Assembly: GCA_010405405.1 (NCBI GenBank)
Contig: MU004236.1
Coordinates: 1,990,070 to 2,054,069, forward strand
Direction of reading: 5' to 3'
DNA: 64,000 nt
Source: Microthyrium microscopicum
Taxonomy: Eukaryota; Ascomycota; Dothideomycetes; Microthyriales; Microthyriaceae
Under the pieces are notes generated by a model. It was not told where the DNA came from. It was given only the letters and a program-made list of their open reading frames with translations, and made no database searches. The position numbers and the translations under genes were made by a program. Below, piece after piece: positions 23,441-39,197 of the stretch (positions are counted from its first letter, which is position 1; each line of letters starts with the position of its first letter).

Positions 23441-26400
23441 AATCTATAACGAGCTGTAGAACTTAGAGCGAGCAGATAATTAGATTATATTCTAGAATCT
23501 ACGAATAGGAGAGAGAGAGAAGAAAATCTAGAAGAGCTATAGATCTACGAGGGATATAAGTCTACTTAGTAGATCCTTAGGCGTGCTAACCTCCTTAGGT
23601 CTAGCGCGTAATCTTATAATAAGATCTCTCTTATAATACTACTATAAAGCTTATAAAGAGGAATTATTATATAACTTCCTCCTTTAGTATAACTCTTTAG
23701 GCTATAGATTACTAATTATAACTACTTTCCTAATCTATTCTATTCTAATCTAGTCTAGTTTAGTCTAGTCTAGTCTAGTTTAGTCTAATCTAATAAACTT
23801 TTAGTAATAAATAATATTTTAATCTTTCTATAGTGTAATACTAACCTTACTAATTATTTAGAGCATCTTAACCTCTAGCCTACTAAGGTAACTATTAAGA
23901 AGTATTAATAAACTTTAAGATATCCTTAGAATACTCTAATTCTTAAGTCCTAGTAGTTTAGTAGTTAGTAATCCTATTAGTATAAAGGAATTAGTAATAT
24001 AATTATTTACTTCTTCTAATTAGTAGAAACACTATTAGAGTTGTAATTAATACTATTGCTAGTAGGCTTTAGTATTAGTAATATTTAGGTAGGATATAGG
24101 TCTAGCTTACTAAGGTACTAAACGTAAAACTTAGTAATAAGCTCTAGTACGTTTTTAATAACTATCTAATTATACTATTTAGCTTTATTATAACTAGTAT
24201 ACTTAATCTTATATTATAGCTTCTTATATTAACTAGTAAAGTAGCTATTAATAATAGCGTTAATAGACTATTTATTATTATTTATAGTTTCTCTAATAAC
24301 TACTAGTAATAGATTAGCGTACTTAAGTAGCTTAGCGTTATTTATAATATAGTAAAGAACCTAAGCGTAAAAGATATTATATATCTTTATAAAAGAGAGG
24401 AAATTAAGTTTATAAGTAATAATATTAATTTTCTTAATTATATAGAAAGAATTTATATTCTTATTATTTAGAGTCTTTAAGAGACGTAAAGTAGAGTAAT
24501 TCTATATATCTAAGTAAACCTAGTTACTTAGTAATAAGTCTAGAGCTACGTAGTAATAGTAATTAGTATATTTTATTTACTAAGCTTATACTTAGATTAA
24601 TTACTTTATTAAGTAATTATATATTTTAGCGTAACCTTTTTATATTATGTTTATATTAATAGCTTCCTTATTAGCAGCTATAGAGATATTTATAGGTTTT
24701 AAGAAGTAATATAAGGACTTAAGGCCTAAATAAGGATTAAATTTATTTTAAGCTTTAAAGAATATAACTCCTATAATAGCGTTTATAGTAGAATTAACTA
24801 TAAATTTAGTAAAAAGTAAAAGAGCTACCTAGTTATCTTAATCCTAATTAATAAACGTATATAAAAATTATTTAAGTATAGTAACTAAGATTTTTATTAT
24901 ACTATTAGTTTTAGGGTAAAATACTATACTAAGATAAAGTATTATACTTACGTATTTATATAAGTACTTCTAAAATATAAAAGTAAATTAGCTACTATAG
25001 TCTAAAAGAATTATTAATAGCTAGCTAATAAGCTTCTATATATAGTTAATAAAAGCTAGTACTATTAAGTCTATAGATAAGTTTAGTAGTAAGATAAAAC
25101 GTTAGGTCTATATATATTAGTTAATAACTATTATAACGTATTAATAGATTATACTTTAATATAAATAGTAAGGTAGTAAGATAGTAAAGTTAATAAAGAT
25201 ATTAGACTACGTACGCTTAAAGAGAGAGAATTAATATAGAAAGCCTTACTTCTTTTAGTAAATAAGTTTAGTAAATATATATTTATAACCTTTAATAAAG
25301 CTTTTAACGTTCTATAATATCTTAGGCTACTAGTAATCTTTCTATAAGTAGTAGTAAGTTATTACTACTTTACTATAACTTATAGCTTTATAACTATATA
25401 TGCTTTATATAGCGCAATATTAAAACTTACCTTAAGGAATAAAGATTTAGTTATAATAGAGGATTATCTTATTAGTAGCTACTATATAGTCTCTAAGCTT
25501 AATTTACTCTTATTCTAAAGTACTAAAGAATAAGAAGAGCTAGTAGTTAGTTTTAGCGTAGTAAATAGTAATTATTATTTTATTATACTTTACTATATTT
25601 ATAATATCTTATAAGAACTAGTTACTATTAAAATCTAGGAATAGATTATCTCTTAAGGAATTAAGTAGCTTACCTTTAAGTATCTTATTATTACTAAGAG
25701 ACTCTTTTATAGAATTAAGTAGCTTACCTATAGAATTAGAAATATCTAACTTATCCTAAGTAATAGTAACTAAGTATAGTATTAAAAAGTAGGTAGGTTT
25801 AATAAGTAATATAGCTAGTTTTACTATATACTTTATATTAAATTAATAGAGGAATAGTAAAAGTTAGACTTATTAAGAGATATAAAGATTATTATTACTT
25901 TATAAGATATCTTATAATTAATAGGTAAGGGTATCTACCTTTCTATTAGCTATACTTAGTTAGTACTTTATTTTAAAGTAAAACTAAAAGAGGAACTTAG
26001 CCTATTTAGCTTATTATTAAGAGAGACGTTTTATTATTATAAACGTCTAAAGGTTATAATAATTAAAGAATACTTAAATAAGGTTAATAGAGCTAAATAG
26101 CTCTAGTTTTTATTCCTTAAATATATAGATAATAGCTAAAAGTTTTTTATTATAAATATTATAATTATATTTTACTAGAGTTATCTTCTTTAAGAAGTAT
26201 ATAACTAGGTAAAGCTTTCTATTATTACTTTTTTAAAAGAAGACTATAGTATAAACTTAATTTAAGATATCTATTTCTAGCTATATTTCTTTAGTATAGT
26301 TAAAGTAGTATAATATCTTAATAGATATAAAGTCTATTTTTAACTTCTTAAACGTACGTTTCTTTAGCTTATTAAGGTTTTAAGGAAAGATTATTATAGC

Positions 26401-29400
26401 GTCCTTTTTTATAAGTACTATTAGTAGTACTATAGTCTTTAAGTATTTAAAAATAAACTAGTAATAAAAATTTATAAAGTTAAGAAAAGCTTAAACGTCT
26501 TTTATTAAAGAGAGACGTTATTAGTTAACTATACTTTAAATCTTCTCTAAGTCTATCTTAATACCTTTAGTAGTAATAATTAGGCTAAAGTATTTAACTT
26601 ATTAGGTATTAAATTTATACTTCTAGATATTTAAGTATAATCCTACTTTATTTATTATTTTTAAGATTAAGTAAGTATAAGTAGTATAGCTAGCTTTAGT
26701 ATTACTAAAGACTAATAGATTGTCTATATAGCCTATAATAAAGTCATTAAGGTAATTAATTAGAATATAATTAAGATAAGCTTAAAAAGTCTTTAAGGCT
26801 CTAATAAGGCTAAAGGATATAACTTTAAATTTATATAACTTATAGTAAGTTAGAAATATAGTTTTATATTTATTACTAAGTTTAATATAAATATATATAA
26901 AGGTAATAATAACGTTAAACTTAGAGAAGTATTTTATATAATAGATATAGGTTAAAGTTTTTAGTAGCTATAGAGAAATATTATAATTCTTTTATATAAT
27001 CTTATTAAGTCTATAGTAATTAATATAAACTTAAATTCCTCTTTCTAATTTATATATATATAATATTAGTATAACGTAATATAATTTACTAGCCTAAACT
27101 TAATCTTAACTAAGTATCTAATTAACGTATTATTTAACTATAAGGAATTCTTAATAACTTAAGCTATTATAGTAACGTTTAGGAATTATAGCGTCTAGAA
27201 TAATATTAATAAAGTAATCTTATTTACTATAGTATAGTATAAGTTTATTACCTAATTTTAGGTTAAAGACGTCTATATAATAATAATATTCTTTTAGTAG
27301 GCGTTTAAGAATCTCTTCTTATAAAAAAGGAGATTTATTATATTTCTCTTACTACTTTTTAAAGTCTTTAAGTAAGATTTTGCCTAAATTAATAGTAATA
27401 TCTTCTTTTAGTATAGGATCTAAATCTAGAAGTTTCTTATCTTTTTTATCTTTAAAATTATTAGGCTAGATTTTACTAAATTACTAGCCTTATTCTAATA
27501 GTTTAATAAAGGTAGTAGTGCTAACTATAATAACGTTCTTAAAGTAAGAGTCTATTAGATTAATTAAATAACCTTTATAATTTACTAAAATTAAATAACT
27601 AGCTAGTAAGTAGTATACTAAGTAGTAGTCTAAATTAAAAAGGATTTACTTCTTTCCTTCTTTAAGAGTAACCTTATAGAGGTTAATCTATAAGTTACTA
27701 AGAATAAGGTTATAGCTAGTAATATTTATAATAAAGTAGTAGATTTATTTAATATATCTTCTTAAATAGATATTAACTATAATAGCTTTATTAACCTTTA
27801 TAATAGCCTTATTATTAGCTAATTATATAATTTAGGAGGTAAAGAGATTAATAGTAGGAATTCTATATTATTTAATAAAGTTAGAATAGATAATTCTTAT
27901 TACTTTATTCTTAGTATCTATAAAGATATTAATTTTTAAGTAGTAGCTTTACTTTAGAGAAAATATAATACTATAAGTAGTCTATTAATTACTTACTATA
28001 AGTATAGTAGCTACTTCTTAAGAGTAAAAATTATATACTATAGAGGTAAGGAATATCTTAATAATAGCTAGTTTAATATTATTAAATATAATAGGCTCTA
28101 AGAATAATACTTATTAGAGATTATCTTTTAGGCATTAAATAGTTTTATTAACCTTATATTAGATTTATTCTTTAAAGAGAACTAGCTTAGGGTTAGGTTT
28201 ATTCTTTTTTTATTACTAGTTATACGCTTCTTACTTATTTAGCTCCTTTACGCGTTTCTATAGAAAAGCTTTTAGTTTTCTATATTATTACTATAATTAT
28301 ATTTATTATAATTATTCTCTATAGTTAGAGACTAAGAAGATTAAGTAGTAATTTAATTATAAATAGTAGTAAACTTTATAATAATAGCTATAACCTTTAG
28401 TTATATCTTAGCGTCTAATAAGATATCTCTATCTTTATATAATACTTTATTTTACTAGTAACTATAACTCTTTTTACTATATTTTATATAGTAGTTATTT
28501 ACTTTTAATATATTATAAATTTCTAAAGGATAGTTATATTTAGGCTTTTATCTACTACTTTTAGCTACTAAATAATTATTATTATTATAGCTATATAGAT
28601 TTATAGAAGGGACGTATTTAATATAATAGGCTATAGTATATAAGCTTTCTATAAAGTTAATAAAGGTCTTTAATTTTATAAAGAGTACTCTTTCTATAAA
28701 CTTTAGAAGTAAGAGGGATTATATTTTAATAATCTTATCTTAATTACTTAGCTTAACTTTACGTAAATTTTCTAAAAAGTAAGCTAGGAACTTTTTAAGT
28801 TTCTTAGTAAGCTTTATTATAACTTCTTAACTCTTAAGCTAAGTTTTAGTAATAATATAGCTATTCTTAATACTATATTTATAATCTAAATTAGACTATA
28901 TTTCTATAATAGATAAATATAGGTTAGTTAACTTATAGTTACTCTACTTATTAATAATACTAAATACCTAGTTCTTTATTACTCCCTAGATAACTTAGAT
29001 CTTAAAGGCTTTAATAAAGTAGACTTAAGTATTATTATCTAAGTAGTTTAGTACCTTACTTTTCTAAGTATAATACTTCTATTTATTCTTTTTAAAGAAA
29101 AATAAAGGCTTATTACTTTATACTTTAAGAAGGAAGGTACTACTAACTAAGTAAAGATTAAAAAAAGAAGTAGTTTAATATAAGTCTAGTACCTTTAAAG
29201 GTATATTTAAGTTAGGTTAGTCTATATCTTAAGCTAGAAAGGTCTAATAGAATAGATTATTATTTACTAACTTATTATAATTAAGATAAGAATTAGTTAC
29301 CTTAATAGCTAAGAGTTTCTTTTAAAGGGCGTTAACCTAAGCTTAAAGAATAGTAGCTTTATTTACTTTCTCTTATAGAGCCTTATAATATTTACTAATC

Positions 29401-30686
29401 TTATTAACGTAAGTAGTAAGTACTTCCTTAAGTAAATTATTATTATATTATAGCTTCTATACTTTTTAGTAAGTAATTACTATTTTCTTAAAAGTAATAG
29501 TATTATCTTAAATCTATATTTTAAAGTAAGTAATCTACTTTATACGTTTATTATTAGTTTTAGCTAAGTCCTATATTTCTTTCTAAGCTTCTAAGGCTTC
29601 TTCCTAAAGAGTATAGATTAAGTCTATATTATAAGTATTTATATTCTACTTAATTTTAAAAAAGTAGATTATAGTTTAAGAAACTAATAATAAGACGTAG
29701 AGCTATATAACTAAGTTATCTAGTATAATCTTTCTTATTAATAAATATTCTAAGTCTATACCTAATTTAATTAGGTAGTAAGAGTAATAGTAAAGGTTTA
29801 ATTACTTTTCTTTATAATAGAGGTATACTTCTACATCTTTTAGCTTATTACCTTTTTTATTAAGTATCTTTTATACTTAAGTAGCTTAAAAGATTAGAGA
29901 GTTTTTATTAATAGTTAAAGTAACTAGTTAATTAAGGTTTACTACTATAAAGTAGTAAGATATTAATATAGATAGTACTCTAAGGCCTTTAATTTACTAG
30001 CGTAGTTTTATTAGCTATTTATATATTCTAAGAAATAGTTTAGTATTATTATTAGGTTAAAAAGAAGCTAGTAACTAGTTATCTCCTATATTTATTTAGT
30101 TTAGTAAAGTTATTTAACTAGTATTTTAAGGGACGTCTTCTAACGCTTTAGTCTTTTTATCTTTATAGCTTTATTCTAATAAATAATTATCTTCTAACTT
30201 ATTTTTATCTTTTAATAACGCTCTTAAGTCTAGTTCTAGTAGTTTTAATAGTCCTAAGACGCTCTCTACTAAATCTACTACTTTCTAAGTAGTATTTAAT
30301 TATATTATATTCTAAGTATTAAGTCTACTTTAATACTTAGTATATATAGTAAAGAGGTAATATAATAAAGATAAATAACGTAAGTATATAAAAGATAGAG
30401 ATAGGTACTAATTATTAAGCTAAGTATAAGTAATTAAGGATAGTAAGTAAGCTATATAGCTATTAACTTAGGTTTATTAGTTAGAAGCTTTATTAACTAT
30501 AATTATAAATAATAAAAAAGGATACTAGAAGGGAATGCTTATTTATTTAGCGCGTTTTAATAGTAAGTATATTAAGTATAATTATAAATATTTAGTAGTA
30601 ATATAGAAGATAAACTTTAGTATTCTATAGAACTAAGAATAAGAGGTAATTAATGCTTAGATTATTAATAAGTTAAAGAGTATTAG
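23440..30686 (-). mobile_element. Ty3/gypsy LTR retrotransposon fossil (outer element, host of a nested one)
   Basis: A minus-strand internal region, heavily degenerated (many dozens of breaks). Reading right to left on the plus strand, parts appear in gypsy order: a gag/protease-like stretch about 27.3-30.2 kb, reverse transcriptase about 26.4-27.25 kb (YFSKF-type and GYID-LLVFS-type blocks visible), RNase H about 25.4-26.4 kb, integrase core about 24.65-25.4 kb. The left LTR end is near 23,440-23,507. A stretch of about 57 bp there is also found at 39,655-39,712, which suggests that the right LTR lies beyond the nested element and that the whole insertion spans about 23.4-39.7 kb. LTR ends are not sharply set. 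Age cannot be dated, because RIP dominates divergence. Confidence 0.75.
23734..23795. repeat. Pentanucleotide (TAGTC)-type microsatellite
   Basis: About twelve imperfect copies of a TAGTC/TAGTT/TAATC unit in a row. It looks like a simple repeat that has partly diverged. It lies close to the left terminal repeat of the outer gypsy fossil. Confidence 0.75.
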
Positions 30687-30954
30687 TATTAGAAATGAGT
30701 CGTTCTAAGTAAGTAAAGACTATAATTATTATAGTTCTAGTAAATATATAAAAATAGAGACAAGAGTAATTACTAAGGAGTTACTTAAACCTTTATAATT
30801 CTTCTTCTTTATTACTTAGAGCTATAAGGACTCTACTAAGCTATCTATATTTATAATAAGTTATTATTAGTTAACCTAATTAATAATACTTTATTCTACG
30901 TAGATGTATCCTATTAGTAGTTATCTTAAACTAGAGGTGTCTTAGTTCTTAATA
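30687..30954. repeat. Left LTR of the inner gypsy fossil
   Basis: A 268-bp terminal repeat, paired with 39,198-39,465 of equal length. It is immediately preceded by ATTAG. It begins TATTAGAAAT and ends TTAATA, as expected for TG...CA ends after RIP. Confidence 0.85.
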
Positions 30955-31636
30955 TTATCCTCTTTCTTAAGACTATTTATTCTAAAGAGTATATTTAAAA
31001 GTTCTAATAAATATTTCTTATACTTATATATAGTTTTTAACTATACCTTATTATACTAAAACTTAAAAAAGAATAAGGCTTAACTAAATATATAAGATTA
31101 AGCTACCTATACTTTAAAGAGTTTTTTATAACTTAGTAATATTCTTATTCTTTAGCTTTAGTATATTACTTATTTAAGATAGATAGTTCTTTATTTTTTA
31201 CCTACTCTAGATAGATAGCTTTCTATTTTTTACTAGTCTTAGGCTATAATTAACTATATTAACTTAAACTTAAAGGAGTTTAATTATTAAGGTTTAGTAT
31301 ATTAATAGAATATCTAATAAGTAGTTACTAACTTTATTAGAGTCTTAATTAGTTAATACTAGCTTTATAAGAGCTAAATTAACCTATTTATAAACGTAGC
31401 GTAGTACTATAGTTTATATTTAATTAGATCTTATTAAAATACTACTAAATAGTTATTCTATATATAGTATAGGTTATTTAGCTATTAAAATATATATAGC
31501 TTAACTTAATTAGTTATACTATATTAGATATACTAGATTTATATTAGTTTAGTATACTTAGCTTTATAGTAGGTTAAGTAGCTATAATTTATATATAAAA
31601 CTACTTTATAAGCCTTATTTAGCTCTAGATTAGAGA

Positions 31637-33847
31637 TATATTTTAACTCTATTTTATATTAAAAAAGGTTCTTAAAAAGGTACTCCTTATATATATATTT
31701 TAATACTTCTTATGTCTAATTAAAAATCCTTTTATATTATTTATAGTAAGGCATTTAAATTCTTACTTAAAAGTTTAAAGACTCTAAGGCTTAGATTATA
31801 CCTTTCTATTTAGAAAGTTATAACCTCTCTAAGTACTTACTATACTATATATAACTTTTTTTTATTATAAGAAGCTTATATAAGTCTTTACTAAGTGCTA
31901 TTATATTAATACTTAGCTATTTTAGAAAGGTAGAGAGATTTAAGTATAAAATAACTTTTCTTACTCTAAATCCTCTATTTCTTATTCTTTATACTCTAAA
32001 TCTTAAGGTAAGTAGAAATTTTATAGTTTTATAAATATATATAAAGATTATTATTATTAATCTATTTTATATTATAAGCCCCTCTCTAATAACTATAACT
32101 TTTCTTTTCTTAGTTATTAGGTTACTTAGTACCTTCTTAAGTTCCTTTAACCTATTTTAGTATACTTTATATCTTTCTAACTTTTAATAATATATCTTAA
32201 CTAATCTATATACTTTTAAACTTATCTTTATTTAAAGTAGGTATTAATATAAATAAGTTACTTAAAGATTCTATTAAAGGCTCTTAAGTTTTTATTAAAA
32301 GCAACTTTAACTTTAGTAAGACTATAGTAATTATTCCTACTAGTAATAATATTAATACGTCTTATAATAACTAAATCTTAACTACTAATATTATAAACCT
32401 TACTAAAGTAGTCTCTAAGAATAAAATAAAGTAGGAATATACTAATAAGAGTATTATAGCTTTACTTAGTTTATTATAGTACTACTTAATCTTAAATCTT
32501 TATTAGCGTTATATAGAGGTCTATATAGTATATTTTTCTCCTTTTTTAACTACTAAACTCTACCTTATTCCTAACTTAGACTATTATTATACTTAGTAAG
32601 TTAGTTTAGATAAGTACTTTATTAAATACTTTAATATAAAGTTAACTAAGAATTATCTAGAGATAATATTTTATTCTAGCTTATTTTATATTATATTATA
32701 CTAATATAGATAGGTTATTTCTTATTAGGACCTTTATAATAAGGCTAAGCTTATCTTAGTTTACGTTACTATTAATAAGATTATTTATATTCTTAAGAAT
32801 AGTTCTTAGAATAAATTATCTTATAAGAATAAGTATATACTTTATAATAATATTTAGTATACTTATAAGTACGTAGTAACTCTTTATAAGTTATAAGTAC
32901 TTATTTTAATTAATTCTAGTTTAGTTTTATATATTTAAATACTAATTAGTTTATAGTTATATATCTAAGTAGCTAGTAGTTAACTTTTTTTTATTATACT
33001 TTAGTATTACTAAAAATAGCTTCTATATAACCTATGTACTTATTAATTACTATATAGGTACTAAAGCTACTTAAAAGATAATAAATAATAGTCCTTTAGA
33101 GTTAGAGAAGTATATTATAGCTTATCTAGCTTTCTTAGGTACTAATATCTAATTCTATTTTCCTAAGCGCTTTAAGTATTATAATATATTATATTCCTAG
33201 CATATAGACTTCTATTATATTATTAGTCCTTAAAAACCTAATATATCTTAAATAAGTCTTTTTATATTTATACTAAATTACTTTATATCTAACTATCTTA
33301 TAGTAACTTACTAATACTAAGAATAATCTAGCTAGTATCTTTTTAAACTCTTAAGTACTTCTTAAGTGCTATAAGGCTTATCTTAGCGCTTCTAAGTATT
33401 AAAAAGTTAAAAGCTATATTAAAAAAGCTACTAAGGCTTTCTATAAAGATAGTTATACTAATAAGGATTATTCTAAGGTTAAGGCTATAGCTCTTACTAC
33501 GAAAAAGCGTAAGATAAGCTAAGTAGCTTCTTCTTAAGTTAAAATAAAGTTAGATAAATTATCTTAGGTCTTTTAGAATTTAGTATTATTTATACTTAGC
33601 CTTAATTAGCTAAGTAGGGCTATTTCTTATTATATTAAGTTATTTTATATCTTTTAAGGATAAGTTAGTTAGTAAATACTCTTCTAGAACTTCCTAAAGA
33701 TAGGTTTATTAGTAGATACTTTTATAAAACTATTATATAGCTAATTTAACTCTTAGTTAGAAATTACTTATTCTTTTATATATTTTCTAATATATATTTT
33801 AACCCTATTTTATATTAAAAAAAGTTCTTAAAGGAGTACTCTTTCTA
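31637..33847. repeat. 55-bp direct repeat pair spaced 2.2 kb apart inside the inner gypsy fossil
   Basis: Copies at about 31,637-31,690 and 33,793-33,847, sharing a TATATTTTAACYCTATTTTA core. The sequence between them has gene-like patches in the plus direction (for example at 33,390-33,500), but I cannot assign a family. It may be a small nested element with direct terminal repeats, or a duplication inside the 3' part of the host element. Only this short stretch is clearly alike. Confidence 0.4.
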
Positions 33848-36800
33848 TACGTATAGTAACTTATTTTATATATTATTTTAAGTTATTTTATATATTTATA
33901 ACTTAGTAGTTTTTTCTATATACTTATTATTTAATACTATTTTTAAGTTACTTTAAATTAATTTATTATAATATATATATAAGAAAGTTAATTTAGGTTC
34001 TAATTAGTAAAAAAATTATAAAGTAACTATTCTTTTTCTTTAAAAGCTTATCTTAAGTCTTTTAAGTCTTTTTTAGCCTTTTTAGCTATTTTTTTAGTCT
34101 TATAGAGTTAAAATCTATTAATCTATTTATAATATTATCTAGATATATTATTTTATATTTAACTACTCTTTTAATTATACTTATTATTAGTATAATATTC
34201 TTTTTAGCTAACTTTATATAATAGTACTTTAAAGTAGTTAAAAAAAGGTTAGCTATAAGCTCTTAGGTTAATTCTAACTCTAAGTAACCTTTCTATTTTA
34301 TAAAGTAGTAATATTTACTCCTTTTATTTACTATATACTTTATTACTCTCTCTATATTATATATATCTAAGTCTTCTAAGTTTAAAGAATTTTATAGTAA
34401 TATAAACTTTTATAAAAAGTAAAGGTTTAGTTTATATAGCTCTAATAGAGAGATATAGAATATATTATAAACTTATATATTCTTTAGAAAGTTAAGCTAA
34501 TAAGTATTAGCGTTTATAATCTTTATAATCTTAAAAGAGCTTATATACTTAATATTAAGCTTCTTCTTAATATAAGTAGTCTAAATATTCTTTATATTAA
34601 GTAAAACTTAGTTATTAATATTTAAATAAATATCTTTCTTTCCTTTATTATATTAGTTAGCTTAGTATAGCTATACTTTAGCTAATTTATTCTTTATTAT
34701 ACGCTATAAGGATAAAATATAGTTTACTATTTCTTTAGCGTTAGGTATAATATTTTTTAATAGTATTTTAGCTAATTTAGAAGTATAGGAGTTTCTTCTA
34801 GTATATATAATAAAAGGAATAACCTTAGTTAATAAGTAAATACTATTATTATAGTTAAACTTAGCTAAACTAAGCTATCTTACTTAATTATTCTATTCTT
34901 AATATTTATAAATCTATAAGTAGTGCTTAACCTCTTAGTTTAAGTACTCTATTTAACTATTAATCTATAGGTAGAATACTATTAAAAGCTTTCTAAGGAT
35001 AGAAAAGTAATAAAAGAATATTTTCTAGTACTTAAAAATAAAGAGAAGTTCTTAATTAAATATAATAATATAAAGTACGCTATATAGGTATATAATCTTT
35101 TATAAGAAAATCTTAGTAAAGTCTTTTATATCTATATTTTTTCTTATTAAGATATAGTAAGCTATTTTAGTTAGTTTATTAATAACTACTATAATAAAGT
35201 TATAAGTTTAATTATTATAGATACTTAGAGGTAAATTTATAATAAAATCTATAGTAATATTCTCTTATAGCGCTTTTAGGACTAATAAGGCTATTAGTAA
35301 TCTTTTCTAAGCTTATCTAATAGATTTATTATATTAGTAGTTAAGGCAAGCTTTATAATAGTTCTTAACGTCCTTTTAGACGTAGTCTTAAGTATAATAG
35401 CGCTTAATCTTCTTAAGTATCTTTTTTAATTCTTTATAACTACCTTCTATAGTATTATTATAGAACCTTTATAGAATTTTCTTTTTTTATAACTTTTTTT
35501 TAATAAAAATAAGATTTCTACTTATCTATTTAGCTTTATTTAAGTTATTTTTAGCTAGAGGGGGTTTATTAATAGCTAAAATCTTACTAGAGCTTATTTT
35601 TAGATACTTTTAGGTCTTAGTAGGCTTATCTTAACCTTTCTTAAGTTAGTTTATAGTAAGATACTATATATTAATACTAACATACGTAATAATAAAGTCT
35701 ATAAGTTTAATAGTATTAGTTTTAGCTATAAAAGCATTATTAAGCTATAACTTATTATAAAATAAGTTAAGTAATACTTCTATAGTCTTTTTCTATTCTT
35801 TTTAGCCTTTTTTAATATAGTCTAGACGTCTAGAGGATTTATTAACTAGATTTATCTTACTTAGGTAGTACTTAATATTAAAATTATATTCTAAAAGTAA
35901 ATTTACCTACTTTATATATATTAATAATATTTTTAGTATTATTTTAAGTAATTTAAAGTTTATATAGTTTATTAAGACCTAAAATTAGTCTAGTAAGCCT
36001 TATAAGTATTTTCTAAATACTTTTAAGGAATCTATAATTACTAAGAATTCTTATTATAAAGTCTTATAGTAGCTTTCTAGTAGAGATAATTTCTAAGAAT
36101 AAAATATAATAAGTTTTTATAGGCTATCTTAGTTTTTATTGCACTATTTCTAACTTAATATTTTATAAATTACTCTTTTAAAGATATTAGTTTCTAACTA
36201 TATAGGAAGTATAGGATTAAAATAGGCTAAAATTAGCATATTTATAAAAGAATTTTTTAGTTTATTAAAAGAATCTAAGGCGTCTAATAGTAATTTAATA
36301 TCTATAGACTCCTCTTATTATAGCTTTAGGCCTTTTAGAGCCTAACTTAGTTCTTTTTAGGTTAAGGCGTTTAGTAGTATAGTAATATAGGAGAATCTAA
36401 TAATAAACTAATAATAGTAGTTTATAAAGCTAATAAATTCCTTTACTTAATATACGTTATATAGTTTTAGCTAATCTAGGCATATATTAACTTATAATTA
36501 ATTTATAGTAATACTATCTAGAGTTATAATATAACCTAAATACTCTATATTACTAGTATAAAACTTATACTTAAATAGTTTTATATATAAATAGTACTCT
36601 ATAAGTTATTATAGAACTTCTTAGACGTTTTTAATATATTACTTCTTAATTTTAGAGTAAATAAGAATATTATTAAAGTAAATAATATATATTATATTTA
36701 CTAAGCCTTTTAATACTTAGTTAATATATACTTAGAAGGCTATAAAAGTATTTATAAGTTTAAATAAGACTACTATATACTTAAATATCTTATATTTAGT

Positions 36801-39197
36801 CCTAAACGTAGTTTTTTACTTATTACTATCTTTAATACGTAAATAGTAGTAAGCTTTATATAAGTTAAAGCTAATAAAGAACTTAACGCCTTAAAGTTTA
36901 TCTAAAAACTTTTTAATAAAAGGTAATATATATTAATCCTTAATAGTAATATTATTTAGGCTTTAGTAGTCTATATAAAGTTATAATATTCTATCTTTTT
37001 TTTTTATAAAGAGAATAGAGGCTTTAGTAAGAAATCTTAACTTTTAAATCTAACTTTTTATAAGGTAAGTATCTAAGTATTTATATAGAATAATTAACTT
37101 AGCTTTTAAGAGACTATAAATAGGTCTATATAGTACTATAGTGCCTAGCTTTAGATTAATCTTAAGGTTTTATAAACTATATTAGGCTAGTTTAAGTATA
37201 TCTTGCTTACTAAAGGCTTTAATAAATTATAAATACTTACTTAAGAGCTTTTTTATAAATAAATTTAGGTCTAGTAACTTAATTAGATAATTAAATAGTT
37301 AGAATAAACTATCTTAAGCTAACTTAGAAAACTTATTAGTATTTACTATCTCTATTTTGCTATAAAAGCTACTAAAAAGTTACTTCTATATAAGAGTCTT
37401 ATTCTTAAAGTCTAGAAAAGAATTCTATTTCTCTAACTAGAGTATTCTTATAATAATAGAGTAATATAGAGAGTTTATAATATAAAATAACCTTATTCTA
37501 GTCTTAGAGAGGCTATTTAAGTTAACTACTATTATTATAGCTTTTATAACTTTATAAATTTATATAGAAATATTATCTAGATATATTATAAGTATTTTAG
37601 AAAGAAGAGTAATATAGAGCTAAAGTTTTTTAGCTAGCTTAACGTCTATAATATTAAAGTATAATTTATAATTAACTATAATATTTAGAGATAAGGCCTC
37701 TTAGCTCTTATTATTTCTTAGACTCCTTTATAAGTATATTTACTTTAACTTTAGTCTTATAAAGTCTACTTTACTAGGTAAGTTATTATTCTTAACCTTT
37801 AATGTCTTTAGGACGTATATAATAATAGTTTTATAAAGCTATTTAGTACTAGGCTAGGCTATTTTATTAATAAGAGAAGCTACTAAGTTCTAGTTTATAA
37901 CTTTATAGCTTTATTTTTTCTTTATAGCTTAAAATATTCTATTTTAAAGTAGAGTTTACTATATTTAAAGTATTTAATCTTTTTTAGGTTAGACTTTAGT
38001 AGAATATCTATATTCTAAGTTATTTTAAATATAGCCTATTTTACTTTACTATTCTTTAAAGAATAGAAGGACTTTCTAAGTATTCTTAGCTCTTTTAAGC
38101 TCTTCTTATACTTATACTTATTTTTTAAGAAATATAAGTATTATTTTAAGAAAAGTTATCTTAAGTTTATTTTTTTAGAAGTAGAATAAGCCTTAGCCTC
38201 TATAGAACTAAGAGTCTAGTATAAATTAGCCTTTTTAAGGGCTTTTTTAACTATAGTAATAGTAAACTTCTTATTAAAAAGAATCTTCTTCTATATATTC
38301 TTAAGAAGGCTTCTATAGAACTAAAAGAGGTAACTCTTCTAGTTATTATATCTCTATTTCTTCTATAACTTAAGGAGATTATTATAGAGCTTCTAAGAGT
38401 AGTATTAACCTAATTTAATTATTTAAGACTTCTTAAAAGTAATATATTCTTACTTTATAAGGTAGCCTAAATAGCTTAGTGTATAGTCTTAGACTATTTA
38501 CTATATTTTTTAAAATTTTAGGTTTTAAGACTCTTTATAGAAAATAAAATTATCTAATCTTATTTATAATAGCTCTTTTTTAAGCTAATTATATTTATAA
38601 ATATACTAATAAAGTTACTAGTTATAAGTATTCTTCTAATAAAAAGGTTTAATAAACTTTTATTTAATATTATTAATTTAGAATATATATTCCTAAAGAC
38701 TTTTTTCTTTATAAGACTCTATTTTAAGTCTATCTTAATTTAAAGGTCTTAAGAAGGTAAGAGCTTAGCTTAAAAGATACTAATTAAGTCTTATTATATT
38801 AACTTAGCTAAAGTTCTTTAATTCTTAGGTAGTTTTAAGCTTACTAGACTAAATTACCTTAGCTTTTACTATTAGCTCTTATACCTTAAGCTTTAGCTTC
38901 TTTTTATTAATAAGTATATTAAGTTTCTCTTTATAGTATATTATAAAGTTATTTTAGGTCTTTCTAGGCCTAAGTAAGTTAGAGTTAGCTATTTTAATAT
39001 TAGATAGGTTTAATAAACTTCTAAATATATTAGTTTAGAGTAGAATAGGTATTAGTAACCCTTAGCCTAATAGTTAAAGCTATTTAAGTTCTATCTAGGC
39101 GCTAAGGTCTAAATATTTACTATTAGATATAGTTTCTAATTAGATAAGAGATAAAAATAATTTCTTTAAGTATTTAAGGATTAAGAAGTAATTACTA